Positions 35,001-45,538 of a stretch of DNA of 64,000 bases are shown here, in pieces (position 1 is the first letter of the stretch; every line of letters begins with the position of its first letter). The position numbers were made by a program, and so were the translations under genes. The stretch covers positions 2,988,501 through 3,052,500 of the forward strand of contig OY821779.1 of NCBI GenBank assembly GCA_963682175.1, read 5' to 3'. The stretch is from Triglochin maritima (taxonomy: Eukaryota > Streptophyta > Magnoliopsida > Alismatales > Juncaginaceae). The notes below the pieces were generated by a model that saw only the letters and a program-made list of their open reading frames with translations, was not told where the DNA came from and made no database searches.

Positions 35001-36528
35001 TAATTTGACAAAAAAATTAAAAAAAACGGGACGTCTGGCTAAGACGTCTGTACCATCGTGGAGGCGTCTGGCTAAGACGCCTCCACCATGGTTGAGGCGT
35101 CTTAGCGAGACGCTTATACCATTGTATGGTGGAGGCGTCTTAGCCAGACGCCTCCACGATGGTGCAGGCGTCTTAGCCAGACGCCCGAGTCGGAAAAAAA
35201 AAATTCATCTCCGTTACTTCGCCTGATCTAGGTGTTTTGCCAGACATTTTCGTGGTGTTGGTACTAGGAATGTTAGTAAAACTGAGTCAAAAACCTTGTT
35301 TAAAGACACGGGACGATATGAGTATTAAATATATTGTTAATGGCAATTTGGTAATTTAAGGGGCGATTTAAGTAGTTTTGGGGCGACGTTTAGTAGTTCC
35401 CTTTTTTAATTAGATCAATGTGGAAACAAAACTTAAGTTTGGTTCCTGTAATTGATTTGAATTTTAATAACAGCCAGTGCTTGTGTTTGCATTTCATACA
35501 CGAAGGATCATCGACAAATGATGATACAAGATCAAAGACTTAGAATTGGATGTCAATAATTAGATTAAAAATAAGATAAATCACGTGCTTGTTTAGGGTT
35601 CAGCCTCATAATTTGATTTCTCTGAGAGTTCATGGTCTCACTCAGAAATGCCTTGACGCTATAAAGAAAATAAGCTAGTGAGCACATATGTCAAATTTGC
35701 ATGAATTGGGGATGCTCGATAAGAATGGTTATTTTGTACAAACTTGCATGTACACGTTCTTTCAGTTTTGTCAAGTGCTTAATTGTGTTAATTTGTAACA
35801 TTTTTTTCTGTCCATGTCCAGACTCATCAGACAACGTCTGCATCGAAGATTGCTACATTAACACAGGGGACGATGCCATTGTCATCAAAAGTGGATGGGA
35901 TGAGTACGGCATATCCTATGCTCGTCCAAGCTTCAATATTAGCATTCGTCGCATTGTTGGTGAAGCAAGACGGGGTGCCGGAATTGCATTTGGAAGCGAG
36001 ATGTCTGGTGGCATATCAGATGTTTATGTAGATGACATTCAACTTTTCAATTCTCTACATGGTATTCGTCTCAAAACATCTCCAGGTCGTGGGGGGTACA
36101 TCCAAGACGTTCACATATCCAATGTTTCCTTGACTAATGTAAGCATGGCAATCAGAATGCAGAGCAATTATGGTGAGCACCCCGATGATCATTATGATCC
36201 CAGTGCACTGCCAATCATAAGAAGGATCACCGTCGATCATGTGGTTGGAGCAAAAATTAAAGTGGCAGGTCTTCTAGAGGGCATTCAAGGAGATAATTTC
36301 AGCGACATATGCCTCTCCAACATTGTACTCAATGTAACAGCAAAGACTCCATGGAAGTGTTCCTACATAGAAGGTTATTCCAACTTGGTTTACCCAGACT
36401 CTTGCGCACCTCTCAAGAAAGAAATCCCCGAAGGCTCTTCTGTTTGTTACCCATCAGTTTCCGCAAGACCACATTTGTCAAGAGCAGATCGGTTAACCAA
36501 CATGTTTGGTCTACTGAAGTTGCCTTAG
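32020..36528 (+). CDS. Polygalacturonase-like glycoside hydrolase (GH28), secreted, 6 exons
   Basis: Exons 32020-32052, 32507-32815, 32951-33071, 33255-33429, 33548-33618 and 35822-36528 join in phase to 471 residues. A signal peptide or anchor covers about residues 4-27 (hydrophobic ILAVVLVLSTL). The mature protein has the beta-helix start ITEFGAVGDGVTLNTKAFQ and the GH28 active-site blocks PNTDGIDPDSSDN and NTGDDAIVIKSG, which supply the catalytic aspartates, followed by RLKTSPGRGG in place of RIK. The classical G-H-G motif is replaced by GIAFGSEMSGG, typical of the plant clade annotated as probable polygalacturonase. It should act on pectin in the cell wall, but the substrate is not proven. 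Intron 5 is 2.2 kb because it holds foldback copy C. The first ATG was chosen because it joins the signal peptide exon in phase 0. Confidence 0.93.
34124..35401. mobile_element. Foldback/hAT-like element (copy C, 1,278 bp) inside a polygalacturonase intron
   Basis: The octamer TTTTTTAA flanks both ends (34116-34123 and 35402-35409). The terminal repeats are nearly identical to those of copy B (CTGAATTGCTAAACATCG / GGGAACTACTAAACGTCG). The left hairpin cluster (34366-34562) and right cluster (35025-35190) are shared with B. The centre (about 34640-34990) is different and carries TTCGGTACACCGAA and a GGGGCGCTGCCCC hairpin, resembling copy A. It sits in intron 5 of the GH28 gene, in a region with no coding conservation. 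Confidence 0.82.
34366..34562. repeat. Long inverted repeat/hairpin in copy C
   Basis: Left arm ATTACGGGCGTCCGACGGAG and right arm GTTCCGTCGGACGCCCATAAT pair over about 75 bp with a few mismatches. GGCGTCTGG...AAGACGCC palindromes lie between them. It is a shortened version of the copy B hairpin. Confidence 0.85.
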
Positions 36529-37176
36529 GGTGTTGATATGTAAAAAGGAAATGATTCATGCAATTTTTTTCAGTCATGTTTTTTAGCAAATGCCTTTCTT
36601 CCTCCAATAAACTGGATGATCATTCTTGTAATGTTTGTATCATAACTCGTTTTTGGTTTTGGTTTTGCTTTTGAAGAAATAAATATTTTTTGCTTGTTTT
36701 TTTATTATAAATTTTGGAAATTCTAATAAAGTCATTTGGATTTTTGCTTGCACGATAATACATTAACATTGTCTATATTTCACAATGGATTGTGAAAACA
36801 ATTCTATGTAATCTTTCAGGTCCAATATTCGTCTTCATGTAGGAGAAGAATTTCCTTTGTTCTGAATCCTGAGTCTGAAGAAAGAGTCAGATTGTTTATT
36901 ATTGATTCTTCATCTCATATTTAGGTTGTTTCCAAGGGACCCTAAACACGTGTAAATTTTGAAAAAAAAAGAAAAAATAGTTAAATTAGAAAATATTGCA
37001 TACCCACTGTCATGTTTACAAGATCATTTTCTCATATATGAAGATGTGTAAACAACATAGAACTCAAATATATCATGCATGTTTACATAATAAATTACAT
37101 TCCCAAAATGTCCTTTCTCAAAGACAGAGAAATAACATGTTTTTCTTGTTTTTAATCCAAGTGATCAGATCCAACT

Positions 37177-39652
37177 CTAGTGGGTGGCAGGTGAATAAGC
37201 TCCATCATCTCCTTTTCTAAGAACAGAGCATAATACTTGTCTGGAGATATGACGCTCCAGTTCTCTGGATACCTCAGTAAGCTTCAGATCAAAATTGTTT
37301 CTATATTTCTGCGATTTTGGGGACGGAGACCCTGAAAATCTTCGCCTCGGACTTGACAACAGCCAACCTCTTGTTGATACTGCCGGCGTCGATTCAGTGT
37401 TGATACGTGTTGGCTCTTCTACCTTTTTCTCTGGATGTGCTGATGGCCCGTGTTTGGTCTCCAGAGGCAGTGGCTTCAACGGCGAACCTTCAGAAGCACC
37501 TGGTTGTTTCTGTTTTATAATTTTCTCTCGAGCCTTCTCCGCTGCTAGAAGTGCCTTCTCTTTGCTCATCTTAAGCAACTTCCAAGGATCAATAGCGAAT
37601 TTGGGCTTGCTACTGTTAAACGAAGAAGCACTCGGTTGTCTTTCAATTCTTATCGTGAGTTTTTGCAAGCTCTGTAATTACTTTAAGTTAGTTCAGATAG
37701 GTAGTTGTATGTATATCATGAATTGGTTCTCTCCAAGTAATCAAAGGTCTATTTTTAACGCACCTGATTTTGCCTTCGATCATCATGGCAAAATAATCTA
37801 GATGTGGTGCACCGTCTCTCTGGGGAATCATTTTCGTCACTTTCATCAGAAGAACTGAAGTCGTCGAACGAATCCATCGACTCTCTTTCTTCTTTCATTG
37901 CCAATATGTAGTCATAAGTTCTCATTCCCTGAATCCATAAGAGCAGACATATTTACTGCTTATACTAACAGAGTCTAAAGTTTTCCTAACTACTTAACAA
38001 TTGCATTGAAATGATGCAGTTACCCGGAAAAATGATTAAAGAAAATGTAATACCTTCTTGATAAGAACCAGATGAAAAAAGAATAATTGTCCTAGTGCTG
38101 CTGAACCATATGCTGCCATCAGAGCCAAAAACATCTGAAATAATTATGTCAAAGACAACACCAAGTTTAGATAGAATGACAAAGCCATTTTTAATACTAA
38201 AACAAAACATGAAAACCACAAATTAGGAATAGGATATTACTGAAATAGCAGCAAGAACCCCAAAAGGAAATTTGATGTGAAATTTCTGATCCAATTCATG
38301 CACTATTCTCTTCCTGTCAGCAAAACATCGAATGAAAACTGCAACTCCAGTTCCCCCTTCTACAATCAGCTATAGCAAAGTGAATGTCAAAAAATAAGAC
38401 GGTAAGATGTGGAAATCAAAATTAAGCCAAACAATCAGAGATAAAGCTCAATGGATGGAGGGTCTAACCATTAAAAGCACAAAGACCATTAGAAGAATGA
38501 AGGTCGTGTAATTCCTTCTTCCAATGCAGTTGTTAAGCCACTACTTACAAAGTTGTTGAGTCAGTCAATAGTCGACGGAACAGTTACAGAATGGCAAGAT
38601 CCCAACACAGTAAAAATGGTTATTGTTTTACCTTACAATGATGGTCGAACCCCTCAACGCATCTATTGCAGGTTCTGCAATGCTTACTGTGCAACTTAAC
38701 CTATAACGAAGTTAACATTTGTTATGGTCGAAGAGACCTTAACATCGATAAAATGAAAATATTCTTGTGTCATAAAGGTTCTGTAAGAAACACAAAATCC
38801 TCTCATGTGAATTGGAGAGCAAAATTTGAACACACAGTACCTCAAAATCACAGAGGAGGCAAAAGGAGATGTCATCATCTTTGAGACGTGGGGCGACAAC
38901 ATCATCCACACTGACAAGTGGAAACGGCAATAAGGGCTCGAACTGGGTCTTACTCAAACTGTCCAGGTACCTTCTTCTTATGCAATACTTCATGACATTG
39001 TTCTCAATTTTTCTGAAAAATCTAGCGACAATCTGAGACATGATGAACTTATAGTCCAGCTTTAAGGCCTTTCTGGAATTCGCTCTTTTCTTCTTCTTAA
39101 CATTAGTTCTGTCGGATGGGTCTGTGCCGGTGCACCTCACGAATAGAACAATTACTGAAAATACCTGAAAGAAGTAAAATTCAGATTACCCAAACACTCA
39201 ATTTCTACAAAAATAAAAAAATGAAATAGAGCCGTTCTTTCTGTGAGATCTCACCGAAAAGGAGAACAAGGAAATCATTGTGTTCTCAGCAACTCTATTG
39301 CCAAGAAACCGTCCGAGGAAAACGTAGAACGCAACCACAAGAAAACTAAACACAGTCACTGCCACTATCTGCAAAAAACAAAAATGATTCCATAGTTCAG
39401 TACATTTATAACATCGGTCGAGATTAATAACATAGCATATTTCCTAGAAAAGCACAATTTGATCAGTTTTTAGCAATTGGTAGCTGTAAAAGGTTAATCC
39501 AAGAAACCCCATTTGAGGATTCTCAGTTTGAGATCTCCAAATAGGGTTTATCAACTTAGAAAATCCAAAAATACGACATTTCGGAAAGAAGACCGTGATA
39601 ACAATGATACCTGTAGAGGGTGAAGAGGGAGTTGCCATCCATGTCGCCTCAT
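37177..39652 (-). CDS. DHHC-type protein S-acyltransferase, PAT21/PAT22-like, 9 exons
   Basis: The protein transfers palmitate to cysteines of membrane proteins. Minus-strand exons: 39652-39611, 39368-39255, 39164-38841, 38700-38632, 38540-38469, 38369-38241, 38134-38054, 37928-37764, 37671-37177, joining in phase to 496 residues. It starts MRRHGWQLPLHPLQ. Two membrane spans follow (about residues 15-35 and 46-65), then a cytosolic loop with the cysteine-rich DHHC domain CDFEV...[25 protein letters not shown], whose catalytic Cys is the C of DHHC. Two more spans come next (about 220-245 and 275-305), and a long basic, serine-rich C-terminal tail. The usual TTxE motif after the fourth span reads RTYD here (GMRTYDYI), an oddity in the place where other family members have TTY-E. 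The tail is shorter than in the Arabidopsis proteins I know. Confidence 0.92.
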
Positions 39653-41212
39653 TTCCCACTCTCTATCTTGCTATCTTTCTCTCACTAGAATGTGGATTGT
39701 TGGAGTGGTTGCTCTCTTGCTGCTGTAGTTTTGTTATGTTGGGAAGAGGGAAAGGAGGAGCAGCAACGGTCATGCATCTGGACTTTTGAATTTGAAATGA
39801 ACGGCTGAGATCCCCAGAAACCCGTGACTTTGGAGAACTGTAACTTTTGCACGACACACCTGAGCTTTTGTTTAACCCAAGGATGGAGATTTTGCAACAT
39901 AGAATGATCCCAAGTAGAAATCACTCCAGTAGTCCAGTATGGTGTGTGGTGATTTGGGTGGGAAATTTGAATTTGGGCATTCATTTCATGTCTAGAAAGT
40001 TGATTTCTTAAAATCCTTTTACATGGGTGATTGGCGTATAAGAAAGTAAGAAACCGAAGAAAATTAAATGAGTAGTTATATACGGACGCGAGCGTCCGTG
40101 ACGCGTCCTACGTGGAATAACACGTCAGCTGCCAGTTCAGCGTCCAGTCAACCAAAACTTCTGCGCGGGGAAATGTAAATTACGAATTGTTGGGTGCGAC
40201 GGTTCATTTCCCTAAATCACGATTTGTTGGGTGCGACGGTTCATTTCCGTGCGACGGTTCATTTCCCTAAATCACGATTAGACGGTTCGACTTCACGTAC
40301 ATCAGTAGCGGCGGTACAGCATTCGAGTAACTTTCCCCATTTCACCCGGAGTTCCTTTCCATACGCTCATCCAAAACCTTCATTGCTCCAAAACCTTTCC
40401 ATTCCAGTAACGAAAACCAAGACAAGGCGAAAATAGATCCTTCTCTACCTGAAACCTCCATTGCTCCTGAAATTGTAGCCGCGCAGGTGTTTTGTCAACC
40501 ATGTTCTTTCTGGTTCATTTTAAGGTTCATTATTGGCCTCTAACAATTTTTTTGTGTGGTTTAAGGGAAGCACGTACTACTTCCGCGAAACCAAGTGCGG
40601 TTTCGCGGCCCTTCACAAGCAGTTCGACCGGATGAAGGAGGAGGAGAAAAATGTCTTCCAACGGACGCCTTTCGGTCACTTCCTCAGCTTTCCTCACGTC
40701 ACAACTGACAACGAGATACTGGGTTGGTTCGTCGAACACTTCGACGCCAATGAAGTCGGTCTGAGAATAGTCACTAGGGTGGTCCCATTTACGGTAGAAG
40801 ACGTCGCCCTTCTACTTGGACTAAGAGTACATGGGCAGAGAGTGGATATGGATGCCATGTACGTAGAGAAACGTGACGGGGTTAACCTCGACAACACCCA
40901 ACTACTGGGTCATCTTACCGCCACGAGCAAGATGGGCGAGGAGGAGGAGCACGTCCGACTCCTTATTTCTATGATTTTCAATCATTTTTTGTTCTTCGAT
41001 GGATCACTGCGAACTAAAGCGTGGTACACGAAACACCTTAAGAACCTCAAGCGCCTCAAGAGGTATGCGTGGGCAAATGCGGTTCACACTTTCTTGGTTG
41101 AAGGCCTGGAGGAAGCCCAACGGGACCTCTCGAGGAGGAGATCGTCAGCGAACTTCTCTATGAAGCAGGGCTACGTGTCTGGTTGCGTTGCCGTATTACA
41201 AGTAATCATCTT

Positions 41213-41940
41213 GGTCCGGAATGAGTGTTGTGTCAGTCCGGAGTAGTGTCGGTTTATGTCCGGAATAAGTGTGTTGCCTGTCCGGAATAGTCCTGTATGT
41301 GTCCGGAATGACTGTCTTGCTTGTCCGGAATACGTCTTGTGTCTGTCCGGAATACGTCTTGTGTCTGTCCTGAATAGTGTTGTCTCTGTCCGGAATAAGT
41401 GTCTTGAGGTTGTCCGGAATAAGTGTTTTGTGGTTGTCCGGAATGAGTGTTGTGTCAGTCCGGAGTAGTGTTGGTTTATGTCCGGAATAAGTGTGTTGCC
41501 TGTCCGGAATAGTCCTGTATGTGTCCGGAATGATTGACTTGTCTGTCCGGAATACGTCTTGTGTCTGTCCGGGATAAGTCTTGTGTCTGTCCTGAATAGT
41601 GTTGTCTCTGTCCGGAATAAGTCTTGTGTCTGTCCGGGATAAGTTTTGTGTCTGTCCTCAATAGTGTTGTCTCTGTCCGGAATAAGTGTCTTGAGGTTGT
41701 CCGGAATGAGTGTTGTCTCTGTCCGGAATAAGTGTGTTGCCTGTCCGGAATAAGTGTGTTGCCAGTCCGGAATAGTCCTGTATGTGTCCGGAATGAGTGT
41801 CTTGTCTGTCCGGAATACGTCTTGTGTCTGTCCGGAATAAGTAATTTGTATGTCCGGAATACGTCTGCGTCTGTCCGGAATAAGAGTTGTGTCTGTCCGG
41901 AATAAGAGTTGTGTCTGTCCGGAATTAGTGTTTGGTCTTT
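41213..41940. repeat. TGTCCGGAATAAGT minisatellite forming an intron of the ULP1-like gene
   Basis: About 30 imperfect units of 20-24 bp, for example GTGTCTGTCCGGAATAAGTC, fill nearly the whole interval between donor 41202 and acceptor 42008. Higher-order duplication is visible: the block from 41213 to about 41330 recurs at about 41443-41560. Confidence 0.92.
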
Positions 41941-42503
41941 CTGATTAACGTTATGAGACTGTCCTGGGGATGTTATGTTTCTGTTTTTTAACTCATTCCT
42001 GTTTTCAGGTGTGGCTTTGCGAGAAGTTCAAATTTGGGGATCCCCGGTCAGCATTTCCACGGTTCAAGTGTTGGACCGAAATGTTTAGCAGACGCCAAAT
42101 CCTTAGAAAATGGGAAGATCGAGGCATCAACTTGTCCCGGATATACTCGGGCCAATTTGAGTTGAAGGGCACCCCAAAACTCAGTGCACGGGAGCATTCA
42201 CTGTTGTCAGAGGATCAATTTCCTCCTGCAGCAGCAACTCCCGCAGCGAAGGAAACACCTTCAACTCCTGCAGAAGCAACGATCGCCTCGAAGGAAACAC
42301 CTTCAACATCCACTCTACCAAGGATACAACTCAGTGAATGCAGCATTCCATGTGACCCACTGCTACAAGAGTTGGAACTTAGTGAGGTGAAGACGAAATG
42401 GCTGCGAGCCGAAGCAGCACTTAGGGAGGCGACCGTTAAAATTAACAACCTGGAGGAAGAACTCCGGATCTCTCAAGAAGAGTGTCGTGAGCTGAGAGTC
42501 CGT

Positions 42504-43212
42504 GGGGAGGAGGAAGAGAGGGAAAAGAGGGAGGAGGAAGAGAGAAATAAGAGGGAGGCGGAGGAGAGGGAAGAGAGGGAGGAGGAAGAGAGAAATAAGA
42601 GGGAGGCGGAGGAGAGGGAAAAGAGGGAGGAGGAAGAGAGAAGTAAGAGGGAGGCGGAGGAGAGGGAGAAGAGAGAGGAGGAAGAGAGGGAGAAGAGAGA
42701 GGAGGAAGAAAGGAAGAAGAGGAACGAGGAAGAGAGGGAGAAGAGGGAGGAGGAAGAGAAGAAGAAGAGGGAGGAGAATGAGAGGAATAAGAGGGAGGAG
42801 GATGAGAAGAAGAAGAGGGAGGAGGATGAGAAGCATAAGAGGGAGGAGGAAGAGAGGAAGAGGAGGGAGGAGGAAGAGAGGAAGAGAAGGGAGGAGGAGG
42901 ATGAGAAGAAGAGGAGGGAGGAGGATGAGAGGAATAAGAGGGAGGAGGAAGAGAGGAGGAAGAGGAAGGAGGAAGAGAGAAAAAAGAGGAGGGAGGAGGA
43001 GGATGAGAGGAATAAGAGGGAGGAGGAAGAGAGGAAGACGAGGAAGGAGGAAGAGAGAAAAAGGCGGAGGGAGGAAGAGAGGAAGAAGAGGGAGGAGGAA
43101 GACAGGAAGAAGAGGAAGGAGGAAGAGGGAGAGAAGAGGACGGAGGAAGAGAGAAAAAAGCGGAGGGAGGAAGAGGGAGAGAAGAGGAAGGAGGAAGAAA
43201 GGAAGGAGGAAG
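42504..43212 (+). repeat. About 710-bp purine-rich GAGGAAGAGAGGAAGAAG repeat, coding for a charged helix
   Basis: The plus strand is almost entirely A and G, with only scattered T (AATAAG, GATGAG) and C (GGCGG). In the ULP1-like frame it encodes EEERKKREEEE-type repeats with a period of about nine residues. All other frames also stay open by composition, which explains the arginine-rich and leucine/proline-rich shadow frames here. Confidence 0.92.
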
Positions 43213-44354
43213 TTATGAGGAGACAGGAGGAAAGAAAGAGGAAGGCTGGGGTTGCGCTTCCGCTTTTGCACCCTCAAAAATGCGGACCATTAAACCACGC
43301 TTGCGCACAGAACACATAGACGAAGCGCAAAGCAAATCTGGCCAAGATGAGGCACAGAAGATTGCCGCAGAAAAACAAGAAGAAATAAAGGAGGCCGAAG
43401 AAGCCACCACAAAAACAAAAGGGCCCGAAGAAGCCAGTGAAGAAACAGCGAAAGATGAACTGGCCGCCCATGTTTCGTCCACGAGGCCAGATGTGGATGA
43501 GACCGCCTTGAGAACGCTGACCAATGATGAGGTACATCGTTTATTGAATGCAACGGCTCCCGAGCGAGAAGCAAAAGATATTATCTGGAGGGGGGTTCTC
43601 AGCATTATCAGCAGGGGTGATCTCAAGGAAATAATTTCGCGAGGCACAGAAATCACCAACGAAACTCTTGACGGCCTAATTGAGGTACTCGTCAGAAGAG
43701 GAGGGCAAAAAAAGGTGGTCTGCTTATCAACCTTCGAATCGGAAATGATTGTGGAGGGACAGGGAGAAGATATAAAGAAAGATTATTTACTCCCAAAAAT
43801 TGAAGGACTTAATGTGGAGGAAGTCGTCATCGCACAGCCATGCTGTTTGTCCGGCCACTGGACTCTGTTCGTTGCCCACGGACCTCGATCAGAGTTCATT
43901 CAGTACAACAGCATCTCCCGCACGCTTAAAAGAGGTGAAAATCCTAACCGTTTAGTCGGAACTCATGAATGCACCGCGTCTAAGATAGCGGGATTCTGGC
44001 GAGGGTTTTTGGCGGTCGAATGGCCACTGAGAGTTGACAGGAAGGGTAGCCAACGACAGCTAGCGGGGAGTAACGACTGCGGGCCATACGTTTTGTAATG
44101 GATCAAGCGTTTGATGGAGAATGCTGATCCGACGAAGCCGAAGCAGAGCAAGGTTCTTCACCGTTTTAGAGGCGATTTGGCCAATTTCTTACTCGAAGAC
44201 TCTGGGATGTGCGATCAACAATAAACGCCCTGAAAATGTTTCAATTTTTTTTCCCAAAGTTATACATGTATACATGTTAAAATTACATAGACTATTTGAA
44301 TGATTTATCAATACAAGGACATTTGGTGTTGGTTTTTTATATATAAATGATTTT

Positions 44355-45325
44355 CTTTTTTCCGGACATACATGATACGTAATCCGGACGGACATATAAC
44401 GTAATCCGGACGGACATATAACGTAATCCGGACAGACAAACAATGTAATCCGGACTGCCTAATTACGTATTCCGGACATACTGGTCACTTAATCAGGACA
44501 TAAATAAAACGTAATCCGGACATTGATGTAACGTAATCCGGACATACTGGTAACTTAATCTGGACATAAATACAACTTATTCCGGACAGAAATTAACGTA
44601 ATCCGGACAGACAAACAATGTAATTCGTACAGCCTAAGTACGTCTTCCGGACATACTGGTCAGTTAATCCGGACATAAATAAAACATAAACCGGACATAC
44701 TGTTAACTTAATCCGGACTTAAATAAAACTTATTCCGGACGGACATATAACGTAATCCGGACAGACAACAATGTAATCCGGACGGCCTAATTACGTATTC
44801 CGGACATACTGATCACTTATTCCGGACATAAATAAAACTTATTCCGGACGGACATATAACGTAATCCGGACAGACAAACAATGTAATCCGGACTGCCTAA
44901 TTACGTATTCCGGACATACTGGTCACTTAATCCGGACTTTGATGTTACGTAATCCGGACGGACATATAACGTAATCCGGACATACTGGTAACTTAATCCG
45001 GACATAAATACAACTTATTCCGGACAGATATTAACGTAATCCGGACAGACAAACAATGTAATTCGTACAGCCTAAGTACGTCTTCCGGACATACTGGTCA
45101 CTTAATCCGGACATAAATAAAACATAAACCGGACATACTGTTAACTTAATCTGGACATAAATAAAACTTATTCCGGACGGATATATAACGTAATCCGGAC
45201 AGACAAACAATGTAATCCGGACGGCCTAATTACGTATTCCGGACATACTGGTCACTTAATCCGGACTTAAATAAAAAATAAACCGGACAGACATATAACG
45301 TAATCAGGACAGACATACAACAAAC
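44355..45325. repeat. CCGGACA minisatellite between the two MULE genes
   Basis: Short units such as TAATCCGGACAGACAAACAATG and TTATTCCGGACATACTGG alternate in a higher-order repeat of roughly 110-140 bp, and large blocks are duplicated (for example the GACAAACAATGTAAT...GTACAGCCTAAGTACGTC block near 44610 and 45045). It is the complement of the same TGTCCGG core found in the introns. Confidence 0.9.
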
Positions 45326-45404
45326 CAAAATTACTTAATATATTTGTCGCCATGAGAAATTAATTCACAAACGATCAAGCAAAGAAAGGGTTGAATCTTA
45401 TGCA

Positions 45405-45510
45405 ATAATACAATGATTTTCAACAAAATTACATACAATGACTTTCAACAAAATTACATACAATGACTTTCAACAAAATTACAATGACTTTCAACAAAAT
45501 TACATAGGAA
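45405..45510. repeat. 27-bp AT-rich tandem repeat
   Basis: CAATGACTTTCAACAAAATT followed by ACATA occurs about four times in a row, the third unit lacking a few bases. It lies just beyond the transposase stop codon. Confidence 0.9.
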
Positions 45511-45538
45511 TAATTCCAACCAAGGACAAATACAATAA

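Larger units (their letters stand above)
40566..44224 (+). pseudogene. ULP1/C48 cysteine-protease gene of a Kaonashi-type MULE, disrupted
   Basis: Exon-like 40566-41201 (212 codons, phase 0, acceptor TTTAAG|GGA, donor CAA|GTAATC) resembles a plant-mobile-domain N terminus (FTVEDVALLLGLRVHGQRVD). After a minisatellite intron, exon 42009 onward gives VWLCEKFKFGDP..., then about 236 residues of E/K/R-rich repeat (single alpha helix or coiled coil). The C-terminal C48 domain has SGHWTLFVAHG (His) and SNDCGPY (Cys). Three lesions are visible: a frame change near 43276-43280 in a run of A, a TAA at 44096-44098 right after the Cys motif with the frame open again to 44222-44224, and YNS where family members have YDS at the catalytic Asp. 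No credible start codon was found upstream. SUMO-type deconjugation is the family role; this copy is probably not functional. Confidence 0.75.

Noticed and set aside
41213..41940. Regularly spaced short repeats that could suggest a CRISPR array
   Set aside because: Units are imperfect, spacers are not unique and it lies in an intron of a plant transposon; CRISPR arrays do not occur in plant nuclear DNA.
42502..43218. 238-codon Arg/Gly-rich plus-strand frame
   Set aside because: Another frame of the same purine-rich repeat.
42363..43277. 304-codon minus-strand frame rich in Leu, Pro and Phe
   Set aside because: It is the complement of the purine-rich E/K/R repeat of the ULP1-like gene; it has no domain and stays open only because of composition.
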